DNA of 5,404 bases from Bacillota bacterium (lineage in GTDB: Bacteria > Bacillota > Bacilli > Alicyclobacillales > Alicyclobacillaceae): contig JAKADF010000274.1 in NCBI GenBank assembly GCA_021820805.1, positions 1-5,404 on the forward strand, given 5' to 3'. Shown piece by piece: positions 1-4,639 of the stretch (positions are counted from its first letter, which is position 1; each line of letters begins with the position of its first letter). A program made the translations under genes and the position numbers. A model generated the notes under the pieces. The model was not told the origin of the DNA, searched no databases, and saw only the letters and a list, made by a program, of their open reading frames with translations.

Positions 1-200
1 ACCACTTCATCGCACGGGGCGTGTCCGTCTGCATAGCCAAGCGCAGCAGCTACTCCAACGCTCGTTGTCGCTATGGCTTGGAACCCAGCCTCCTCGAAAA
101 TTCGCGCAGTAATTGCATCCCATGCGTTGGGTAATACGAGAATGGAAGACCCATGATGCATCTCCCGAAACGCCTTAGCCTTCAATGCCTGATTTGTCAT
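1..200 (-). CDS. Isocitrate lyase/PEP mutase family protein, N-terminal part (3' end outside window)
   Basis: Only the first 66 codons are present; the gene continues past the left edge. The family comprises TIM-barrel enzymes that form or break a C-C or C-P bond next to a 2-oxo acid. Members include 2-methylisocitrate lyase, PEP mutase, phosphonopyruvate hydrolase and oxaloacetate decarboxylase. The visible signature is LPNAWDA at about residues 23-29, then ARIFEEAGF, then the substrate-loop region ATTSVG and LGYADG, the usual N-terminal order for this family. The catalytic Lys/Cys loop that would separate lyase from mutase or decarboxylase lies outside the window, so the exact reaction is open. 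The start at 198-200 is supported by AAAAGGAGA ten bases upstream (211-219). The product appears cytosolic, with no signal peptide. It is divergent from the aldolase gene at 765. Family assignment is firm; substrate is not. Confidence 0.87.
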   Translation of the reverse strand, partial: MTNQALKAKAFREMHHGSSILVLPNAWDAITARIFEEAGFQAIATTSVGVAAALGYADGHAPCDEV

Positions 201-210
201 AGCGTATTTG

Positions 211-219
211 TCTCCTTTT
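211..219 (-). promoter_or_regulatory. Ribosome binding site of the PEP mutase-family gene
   Basis: On the minus strand this reads AAAAGGAGA, ten bases before the ATG at 200. It fixes the start of the truncated gene at the left edge. Confidence 0.75.
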
Positions 220-284
220 ATATGTACTCTTACAGTATGGCTATTCCTTTGGCGGATCCGGTTGACCGGGCACCTTAACTGCCA

Positions 285-308
285 TAAATCAAATGCAAAT
301 TTGATATA
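285..308. promoter_or_regulatory. Operator-like palindrome before the PEP mutase-family gene
   Basis: The core is a perfect inverted repeat, ATCAAAT-GCAA-ATTTGAT (288-305). After one mismatched pair, two further matching pairs extend it to 285-308. It lies 85 bp upstream of the minus-strand start and overlaps the -10 of a candidate minus-strand promoter (304-333), the layout expected for a repressor site. The spacing of the half sites suits a dimeric helix-turn-helix regulator. No regulator gene is present in the window, so the binding protein is unknown. Confidence 0.45.
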
Positions 309-333
309 ACCGATTTTACCCATCGATTGGCAA
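304..333 (-). promoter_or_regulatory. Candidate SigA-type promoter for the PEP mutase-family gene
   Basis: On the minus strand, TTGCCA (333-328) is followed after 18 bases by TTATAT (309-304). Both hexamers are imperfect. Support comes mainly from position: it sits about 100 bp upstream of the start codon, and the -10 is covered by the palindrome at 285-308. Confidence 0.3.
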
Positions 334-561
334 AGCGCGCTAGTCACCATTCAAATATGGTATAGGACGGCTAATATACAACTAAACATCAAAAATGAAG
401 ATGATATGTTCGGTTCAACAAAGCGGTTGAGTCCGATCTTTCAATTATTTTGATATTTAACTGTAGGAATTCCGCTTTTTGTTGTTGGGACCTATGCTTA
501 GCTAGTCAGGCATTCGTGTTCAAAATAGTGATACTTGACTTCTTGCTACATCTTGGAGATT

Positions 562-581
562 CTATGTTATATATACCATAG
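562..581. promoter_or_regulatory. 20-bp AT-rich palindrome upstream of the aldolase gene
   Basis: CTATG-T-TATATATA-C-CATAG is a palindrome in which nine of ten base pairs match. It differs in sequence from the palindrome at 285-308, so a second regulator would be implied. It is about 180 bp from the aldolase start. A TTGACT hexamer lies at 535-540, but no good -10 sits at the right distance, so its relation to a promoter is unclear. Confidence 0.35.
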
Positions 582-658
582 GCTTTTCTATTCCGGCATC
601 TATTACACTCAAAGTTTATTAACCACGTCGAACCAATTCTCAAATCTCTTTTGTCTCT

Positions 659-687
659 TTTTCAATAAAAATAATGAGTAATATCTT
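659..687 (+). promoter_or_regulatory. Weak candidate promoter for the aldolase gene
   Basis: TTTTCA (659-664) and TATCTT (682-687) are separated by 17 bases, each matching four of six consensus positions. A competing pair, TTGTCT (686-691) and TAAAAG (709-714), is equally good and also has 17 bases between. Neither is strong; I record them because the aldolase is monocistronic and must have a promoter in this leader. Confidence 0.22.
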
Positions 688-737
688 GTCTGTTGATAGA
701 TTCTTTCGTAAAAGAGTGCTTCAAAATGGAAAAATTG

Positions 738-760
738 TTCTGTGAAAACACAGGGGGTGG
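738..760 (+). promoter_or_regulatory. Hairpin abutting the aldolase ribosome binding site
   Basis: CTGTG-AAAA-CACAG (740-753) forms a five-pair stem with a four-base loop, extendable by two G-U pairs that take in the first Gs of the ribosome binding site AGGGGGTGG (752-760). The site is 4 bases from the ATG at 765 and decides that start over the in-frame alternatives further upstream (TTG at 693, ATG at 726), which lack one. The stem could tune translation or serve as a protein-binding palindrome. Confidence 0.5.
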
Positions 761-764
761 AATT

Positions 765-1535
765 ATGAAAACCTTAAAGAAGAAGCTGACAGAAGGTAAA
801 TGTGTTATCGGCACATTTGTAAATTTGTACGATCCCGCCATTACTGAGATTCTTGGACTAGCTGGCTTCGATTTTATTGTCATAGATACAGAACACAGCT
901 CACTTCTTTATCATGAAGTGGAAGCTATTATTCGGGCAGCTGACGTCGTTGGCTTAAGTGTCATCGTGCGTACTGGTGACGGAAGCCGCATACCAATCCT
1001 AAAAGCCCTGGACTCGGGTGCAGACGGAGTGCTGGTGCCGATGGTGAGCAGCGGATCGCAGGCATTCGAAGCTTCACAAAACGCACATTACCCACCGAAT
1101 GGAAGACGAGGTCTGGCTTCATCAACCAGAGCAGTACGATATGGGTTTCGTAATAAGGAATCGTATATTGAGGAAAGCAACGCGAATACACTGGTCGCAG
1201 TACAAATTGAAACCCAGGATGCTGTTGATCATGCAGACGAAATTGCCGGTACGAGTGGTGTAGATATCTTGTTTATAGGTCCTTCCGATTTATCTATGTC
1301 CTTACAAACTATGAATGACCCTACAAATGAGAAGATGGAAAAAGCGGTTCAAAAAATTATATCTGCAGCAGGTGCGCACGGCAAGAAACTAGGTACGTTC
1401 GTTAATTCGGAAGCACAGTTAAATGAAGCCCTTTCGCGCGGCATGCAATTCATATTATGGGGTACAACTGTGGGATTCCTTGCTTCATCCGCCAAAAACA
1501 CCATCGCAACATGGGAAAAACGGGCTGAAAAATAA
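765..1535 (+). CDS. HpcH/HpaI-family class II (metal-dependent) aldolase
   Basis: This 256-residue cytosolic enzyme belongs to the HpcH/HpaI aldolase family, which cleaves 4-hydroxy-2-oxo acids to pyruvate and an aldehyde using a divalent metal. Relatives act on 4-hydroxy-2-oxoheptanedioate, 2-keto-3-deoxy-L-rhamnonate and 2-keto-3-deoxyglucarate. All key elements are present. IDTEHS carries the probable catalytic base His44, and VRTGD carries substrate-binding Arg69. The pyruvate-site motif VPMVSS is at 91-96 and RRGLASSTRA at 114-123. Metal ligands are Glu149 in VQIET and Asp175 in IGPSDLS. Numbering closely follows that of E. coli HpaI, and the length is normal. The chosen ATG has AGGGGGTGG directly upstream; an in-frame extension to 693 has no ribosome binding site. 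It is a single-gene unit closed by a terminator at 1554-1581. Divergence from a PEP mutase-family gene suggests 2-oxo acid catabolism, but the aldehyde substrate cannot be read from sequence. Confidence 0.93.
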   Translation: MKTLKKKLTEGKCVIGTFVNLYDPAITEILGLAGFDFIVIDTEHSSLLYHEVEAIIRAADVVGLSVIVRTGDGSRIPILKALDSGADGVLVPMVSSGSQAFEASQNAHYPPNGRRGLASSTRAVRYGFRNKESYIEESNANTLVAVQIETQDAVDHADEIAGTSGVDILFIGPSDLSMSLQTMNDPTNEKMEKAVQKIISAAGAHGKKLGTFVNSEAQLNEALSRGMQFILWGTTVGFLASSAKNTIATWEKRAEK

Positions 1536-1553
1536 CGAATAGTAAATCAAATG

Positions 1554-1581
1554 GGCCGACATGCATATGTCAGCCTTTTTT
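1554..1581 (+). terminator. Intrinsic terminator of the aldolase gene
   Basis: GGCCGACAT and ATGTCAGCC form a nine-position stem with one mismatch and a four-base loop, followed by six Ts. It begins 19 bases after the aldolase stop codon and is a clear Rho-independent terminator. Confidence 0.88.
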
Positions 1582-1590
1582 GATGCAAAC

Positions 1591-1619
1591 AAAAAAGCCC
1601 CTGCATTTCTGCAAAGGCC
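1591..1619 (-). terminator. Intrinsic terminator on the minus strand
   Basis: Read on the minus strand, GCCTTTGCA-GAAA-TGCAGGGGC forms a nine-pair stem (two G-U pairs) with a GAAA loop, followed by six Ts. It faces the aldolase terminator and would stop transcription from the small minus-strand gene(s) at 1834-2359, leaving a 3' untranslated tail of about 215 bases. Confidence 0.75.
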
Positions 1620-1833
1620 AATATGGAGGAATTGTGGGTCAAAAAACATCATCAACAGCAGAAGCAAGATAAATATATCCCATAATTATTGAATCTAAAT
1701 TGAAAATGGGACATCTCATCTGTCAATTAATCTTACTGCTTTACAAAAATACGACATTGGCTCACAGTCTCCGAAGGTCTAAGAAATGCAGACCAAAGAG
1801 TACATTTTCCGGGATGCACTTTTTCGCAGAACG
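1620..1833. other. Non-coding stretch between minus-strand terminator and small gene
   Basis: No open frame with a ribosome binding site is visible on either strand. A weak hairpin, GGTCT with AGACC, lies at 1776-1794, and an inverted AATTGA/TCAATT pair lies at 1698-1728; neither has a T tract. It is most simply the 3' untranslated region of the minus-strand gene(s), although a small RNA cannot be excluded. Confidence 0.4.
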
Positions 1834-2184
1834 TTAATAGTAACACGTACAACGGGTCGTGCCGTTTACCGTTTCACAGTCGCAGTACCCTTCCCTTGCC
1901 AACTTGAGGTATTTTTGAACAAGTCGGTTTACCTCGGCTCTGGAAGTTCCAGTGCTCTGGCCGAATGGACACGCATACCCAATCGGTACTCCGTTGCTGT
2001 TATAGATGTAGATACAGTCATCGGGCGGCGGTGGAACTTCGCCTGCTCTCTCACCCGCTCTTAGTGATTTTGTGAATCGCTTTAAATTCACCATGATGAC
2101 CACTACATTCGGGTTCTTCACGATGAATGCTCTTCTGCCCAGAGATTTGGCCCCGACAATGACAACTAATTTTCCCCGTGCCAT
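1834..2184 (-). CDS. Small cysteine-containing protein of unknown function
   Basis: I do not recognise this 116-residue protein. The N-terminal half is basic and beta-rich: MARGKLVVIVGAKS, then NPNVVVIMVN at 26-33. A proline-rich break (PPPPDD, 51-56) leads to CIYIYNSNGVPIGYACP and a Lys/Arg-rich helix-like segment (82-98). The C-terminus has paired cysteines, CDC at 101-103 and CTC at 112-114, ending in two tyrosines, which could bind metal or form disulfides. There is no signal peptide. The start is backed by AAAGGAGAA six bases upstream (2191-2199). Reading further upstream in the same frame, to ATG at 2262, finds no ribosome binding site. A second open frame upstream (2051-2359) overlaps it, and a single +1 shift would join both into a 174-residue protein, so this may be only the C-terminal two thirds of a longer gene. 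It is divergent from the beta-helix gene at 2417. Small Cys/Tyr-rich proteins of this kind occur in spore coats, but that role is only a guess. Confidence 0.6.
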   Translation of the reverse strand: MARGKLVVIVGAKSLGRRAFIVKNPNVVVIMVNLKRFTKSLRAGERAGEVPPPPDDCIYIYNSNGVPIGYACPFGQSTGTSRAEVNRLVQKYLKLAREGYCDCETVNGTTRCTCYY

Positions 2185-2359
2185 ACGTAATTCTCCTTTC
2201 CACGTTCCCCTTTCCTCCATTACATTCGATAGAAACCTGCTTGGACACTGGCGTACATACATTTGTGAGCTGATAAGTACGGTCGAGACCTGGACAATGC
2301 TCGTGCGGGAGTACGAGACCGGTTAACACAATATTGGCTGACTGACGCTGTTCGTCCAT
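2051..2359 (-). CDS. Unknown ORF, possibly the 5' part of a frameshifted gene
   Basis: This is a 102-codon open frame starting at ATG 2357-2359 with AAGGAG nine bases upstream (2369-2374). The first 50 residues look like real protein: MDEQRQSANIVLTGLV, then TYQLTNVCTPVSKQVSIEC. The remainder overlaps the gene at 1834-2184 by 134 bp and reads like an out-of-frame shadow (many His, Cys, Ser, Gly; ends ITKSG). The simplest reading is that only the first half or so is genuinely coding and the frame should continue, after a +1 shift near the AAAGGGG run (plus-strand 2207-2213), into the downstream frame as KGTWKGELRMARGK. The shift may be a real mutation, a sequencing error or programmed. Two translationally coupled separate genes remain possible. 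No family recognised. Confidence 0.42.
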   Translation of the reverse strand: MDEQRQSANIVLTGLVLPHEHCPGLDRTYQLTNVCTPVSKQVSIECNGGKGNVERRITYGTGKISCHCRGQISGQKSIHREEPECSGHHGEFKAIHKITKSG

Positions 2360-2416
2360 ACATGTCCACTCCTTGTTGCATTTATTAATACGAACACGCT
2401 ACAAGGGGGGAATGAA
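2360..2416. promoter_or_regulatory. Short divergent promoter region
   Basis: Only 57 bp separate the start codons of the minus-strand ORF and the plus-strand beta-helix gene, and both ribosome binding sites lie inside it. Promoters for both must be here or extend into the opposing gene. The self-complementary TATTAATA (2383-2390) could act as a -10 in either direction, but no convincing -35 is found for SigA, and I could not match sporulation sigma factors with confidence. Confidence 0.3.
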
Positions 2417-3373
2417 ATGGCTATTATTGAAGTTTTACCGGAAAGTTCTGGTGGTATCAATGGTGTTGTGAATGCAACAACGACAATGCCAGGAGATGTC
2501 ATCGTCGTAGAATGTGGTGTCTATCACGAATCGATAACTGTTCCCGCTAGTAAGAGCAACATCCGCATCGTTGCGAAGCATAAACATTGTGCAATTCTTG
2601 ATGGAGACAATACACTGTCCACGGCCTTTACTTTAGACGGAACTACCGGTGTTGAAATCAACGGATTTGTAATTAGGAATTATACAGATTACGGAATTAA
2701 TCTAACAGGTCCTGGTGGAAATAACCGGATTGTGGAAAACCAAATCAAAGATATTATGAATGGCCCTGGAATAGCAACTGCAGGAACTGGACAGCCCGTT
2801 CTGAACTCCGGGAACTTATTTTGGAAAAACTATGTGAAACGGACAGGCAGCGATGGTATATACCTAGATTCCGATAGCAACTGGGTGATTGAAAATTCTC
2901 TATATCGTAATCAAAGATTTGGTGTGGTGCTAAGTAGAAGTAACAACGCCTTGGTAAATAATCAAATATCCAATAATGCAAATGAGGGTATCATCGATTT
3001 AGGATTCAACAACCTAATACTTTACAATCACATTTCGAATAATGGTGTTGCTGGGGATGACGCCTTAACAGATACAGTGATTATTGGCAATAGCGTCAAA
3101 CGAAACATTGGCATAGGCATAAAGTCCAGTACAAACGATTTTATAGCGAACAATGAGGTTAGATGTAATGGTCAATCCGGCGTCCTAGTCTTAGGTAGTT
3201 TCGTCATTATCCAAGAAAACGAAATTGAGAATAACCATAACAACGGAATTTATGTCCTTCCAGATTCGAATTCAACGTTCATTTTCCGAAATGATGTCGA
3301 CGATAATACACCTCATCAAATTAAGGATCTTGGTACCAATACAGTGAAACTGCAAAATAAAATCGAAGACTAA
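2417..3373 (+). CDS. Right-handed parallel beta-helix (NosD/PbH1-like) protein
   Basis: This 318-residue protein has the opening typical of beta-helix proteins. GDVIVVECGVYHESITVP (26-43) caps the helix, then LDGDNT (61-66) is followed by stacked coils of roughly 20-24 residues. The coils repeat a pattern of hydrophobic strand, Asn turn and Gly-hydrophobic strand: NNRIVENQI, SNWVIENSLYRNQRFGVVL, NNALVNNQISNNANEGII, NNLILYNHISNNG and NDFIANNEVRCNGQSGVLV. Asparagine ladders are abundant. The fold is shared by polysaccharide lyases, epimerases, phage tailspikes and structural surface proteins. I see no obvious catalytic signature, and the coils run to the C-terminus with no additional domain. 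There is no signal peptide or membrane segment, so the product is cytosolic unless exported unusually or placed on a spore. The start is fixed by AAGGGGGG six bases upstream (2403-2410). It is a single gene, divergent from the small Cys-containing gene(s), and terminated at 3398-3429. Fold confidence is high; function is unknown. Confidence 0.88.
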   Translation: MAIIEVLPESSGGINGVVNATTTMPGDVIVVECGVYHESITVPASKSNIRIVAKHKHCAILDGDNTLSTAFTLDGTTGVEINGFVIRNYTDYGINLTGPGGNNRIVENQIKDIMNGPGIATAGTGQPVLNSGNLFWKNYVKRTGSDGIYLDSDSNWVIENSLYRNQRFGVVLSRSNNALVNNQISNNANEGIIDLGFNNLILYNHISNNGVAGDDALTDTVIIGNSVKRNIGIGIKSSTNDFIANNEVRCNGQSGVLVLGSFVIIQENEIENNHNNGIYVLPDSNSTFIFRNDVDDNTPHQIKDLGTNTVKLQNKIED

Positions 3374-3397
3374 AAATCATGAATCAAACCTCTGTTT

Positions 3398-3429
3398 GAG
3401 AAGCTCATGTATTGGGCTTCTCTTTTTTT
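3398..3429 (+). terminator. Intrinsic terminator of the beta-helix gene
   Basis: GAGAAGC (3398-3404) pairs perfectly with GCTTCTC (3416-3422) across an 11-base loop, directly followed by seven Ts. It starts 24 bases after the stop codon and isolates the beta-helix gene from the recombinase. Confidence 0.9.
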
Positions 3430-3459
3430 AAAACGCAAAACATCCGGAAAGCCATGCTT

Positions 3460-3488
3460 TTTCCAATAAACTTGCCCTATTATACAAT
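3460..3488 (+). promoter_or_regulatory. Candidate SigA-type promoter for the recombinase
   Basis: TTTCCA (3460-3465) and TACAAT (3483-3488) are separated by 17 bases, with four and five of six consensus matches. It lies downstream of the beta-helix terminator and would give a leader of about 155 bases before the recombinase start. Confidence 0.42.
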
Positions 3489-3517
3489 ACCAGAAGTATT
3501 TTCCCTCCTACTTATCG

Positions 3518-3569
3518 TGTTCGAAATGAACAACAAATAAAATAGAGATTGAGACAAATTCCCCGTCTC
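3518..3569 (+). promoter_or_regulatory. Two inverted repeats in the recombinase leader
   Basis: TGTTC-GAAAT-GAACA (3518-3532) is a perfect five-pair inverted repeat just past the candidate promoter, placed like a repressor site. GAGAC-(9)-GTCTC (3551-3569) forms a short stem nine bases before the TTATTTTTT tract (3578-3586). The distance to the Ts makes it a poor terminator, though weak attenuation is possible. Confidence 0.28.
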
Positions 3570-3651
3570 GCACAAGCTTATTTTTTCACTCTTTATGTAT
3601 CTATCTATTAATGCTTGGACATCTGTGCGCCAAAGGAGGAGTTAGGAAACC

Positions 3652-4605
3652 ATGCTTGGCAAAGATACCCTTTATCGGGAATACCTATTGGAATGGTTGC
3701 GAGGAACTCGGTACAACATTGGCTCGCAGACTCTGAAGGTTAACAAATCGTATATTCAAAATCAAATTATCCCTTTGATTGGTGACTTGACTCTATCAGA
3801 GTTAAATCCTCTTACGCTTCAAAACTTTGTTAACGATTTAAAGGATAGAGGTCTATCAAATGCATCTGTGAAACGAATATTCAGCATCGTTCATTCTTCA
3901 CTAGACATGGCTGAGAAAATGCAATTCATTTCAAAGAACTATGCCTCCATCGTGACAACACCAAAAATCAGACGGAAACAGTTACAAGTATGGGACGTAG
4001 AGGAAGTCCAGTGTTTTTTGAAACTTGCTGCGAAAAATCCATACACCTACATTGCGTTTCACCTTGCGTTACTCACCGGCATGAGGCAAGGAGAAATCTT
4101 AGGGCTAAGGTGGTGCGATGTCGATCTCGATAATCAGATGCTGTTTGTCAGGCAAACACTCAGCCATGATGGTAAAGAGTTTCTGTCAGGGGCAAAAACA
4201 GCGTCCGGCGTTCGCTCTATTGCACTCGACCCCGAAACGGTAGATATTCTAAAAAACCATCGAAAGCTTTGTCAAGAAAACAAAGAGCAATTTCAAAATG
4301 AATATCATGACAATGATTTAGTCGTTTGCAGAAACAATGGGAACAAGGTTACTTCTCGGGCATTAATGAACACCTGGTATAATTTACTGCGTGATTCCGA
4401 ACTCAGAAGAATCACATTCCATGACTTACGACATACGCATGCATCCTTGCTTCTCAAAAATAATGTCCATCCGAAAATCGTTTCAGAGCGTTTAGGTCAT
4501 TCTTCTATCCAGATCACGCTTGACACCTATTCGCACCTGCTTCCGAATATGCAGAAGGAGGCAGCCGGAAAACTCGCACAAGAGATTTTAGGCAAAAAAA
4601 CATAA
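3652..4605 (+). CDS. Tyrosine recombinase / phage-type integrase lacking the arm-binding domain
   Basis: This 317-residue site-specific recombinase should cut and rejoin DNA through a covalent 3'-phosphotyrosine intermediate. Residues 5-105 form the SAM-like core-binding domain (YLLEWL at 11-16, IPLIGDLTLSELNPLTLQNFVNDL at 40-63). Residues about 112-312 form the catalytic domain with a complete set of active-site residues: Arg145 (TGMRQGE), Lys182 (GAKTASGVRS), His257 and Arg260 (HDLRHTHAS), His283 (LGHSS) and nucleophile Tyr293 (DTYSHL). Conventional relatives such as Tn916-type integrases are about 370-405 residues and begin with a small arm-site-binding domain, which is missing here. AAAGGAGGAG at 3632-3641 supports the start, and no remnant of the missing domain is seen upstream. 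It may be an orphan recombinase, a chromosomal resolvase-like protein, or the end of a mobile element beyond this window. No excisionase gene, tRNA or attachment site accompanies it. Confidence 0.93.
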   Translation: MLGKDTLYREYLLEWLRGTRYNIGSQTLKVNKSYIQNQIIPLIGDLTLSELNPLTLQNFVNDLKDRGLSNASVKRIFSIVHSSLDMAEKMQFISKNYASIVTTPKIRRKQLQVWDVEEVQCFLKLAAKNPYTYIAFHLALLTGMRQGEILGLRWCDVDLDNQMLFVRQTLSHDGKEFLSGAKTASGVRSIALDPETVDILKNHRKLCQENKEQFQNEYHDNDLVVCRNNGNKVTSRALMNTWYNLLRDSELRRITFHDLRHTHASLLLKNNVHPKIVSERLGHSSIQITLDTYSHLLPNMQKEAAGKLAQEILGKKT

Positions 4606-4615
4606 GCTTTCAAAC

Positions 4616-4639
4616 AAAACTATACAGTCCAAAACTATA
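4616..4639. repeat. Short tandem direct repeat downstream of the recombinase
   Basis: AAAACTATA occurs at 4616-4624 and again at 4631-4639, a 15-bp period; the following bases are partly similar (CAGTCC, then ACGATCC). It fills the 29-bp gap between the convergent recombinase and hydrolase genes and runs over the hydrolase stop codon. It resembles the short repeats bound by recombinases beside their genes, but is short and AT-rich, so chance is possible. Confidence 0.35.

Larger units (their letters stand above)
201..764. other. Long divergent intergenic region with palindromes, no gene seen
   Basis: These 564 bp separate the minus-strand lyase-family gene from the plus-strand aldolase. I find no open frame with a ribosome binding site. 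The stretch is AT-rich and contains a nearly perfect palindrome at 285-308, another at 562-581, and a small hairpin next to the aldolase ribosome binding site. Such length is unusual between two short bacterial genes. It fits two separately regulated promoters with long leaders, or loss of a gene that once lay between them. A regulator gene may have been there, but no protein remnant is recognisable. Confidence 0.6.

Noticed and set aside
674..745. 23-codon plus-strand ORF (begins MSNILSV) ending 20 bp before the aldolase start
   Set aside because: It has no ribosome binding site and no recognisable leader-peptide feature such as a run of one amino acid; most likely chance.
693..764. In-frame N-terminal extension of the aldolase to TTG 693 or ATG 726
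   Set aside because: Neither start has a ribosome binding site, while ATG 765 does, and the family's conserved N-terminus begins just after residue 1 of the shorter form.
1786..2326. Plus-strand ORFs at 1786-2064 and 2072-2326 opposite the small minus-strand genes
   Set aside because: They have no ribosome binding sites, no family resemblance and are antisense to a better-supported reading frame.
2220..2363. 47-codon minus-strand ORF from ATG 2363, which shares the ribosome binding site of the 2359 start at good spacing
   Set aside because: Its Ser/Arg-rich composition looks like an out-of-frame reading, whereas the frame from 2359 gives ordinary protein sequence.
3454..3540. 28-codon hydrophobic plus-strand ORF (begins MLFPINL) between the terminator and the recombinase
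   Set aside because: It has only a weak, too-close GGAAA upstream and overlaps the best candidate promoter of the recombinase; the composition follows from local AT richness.
3574..4609. AAGCTTAT plus T tract at 3574-3586 and its reverse complement at 4594-4609, flanking the recombinase gene like terminal inverted repeats
   Set aside because: The exact match is only 8 bp plus homopolymer, one copy lies over the recombinase stop codon, and tyrosine recombinase elements do not normally end in inverted repeats; probably chance.
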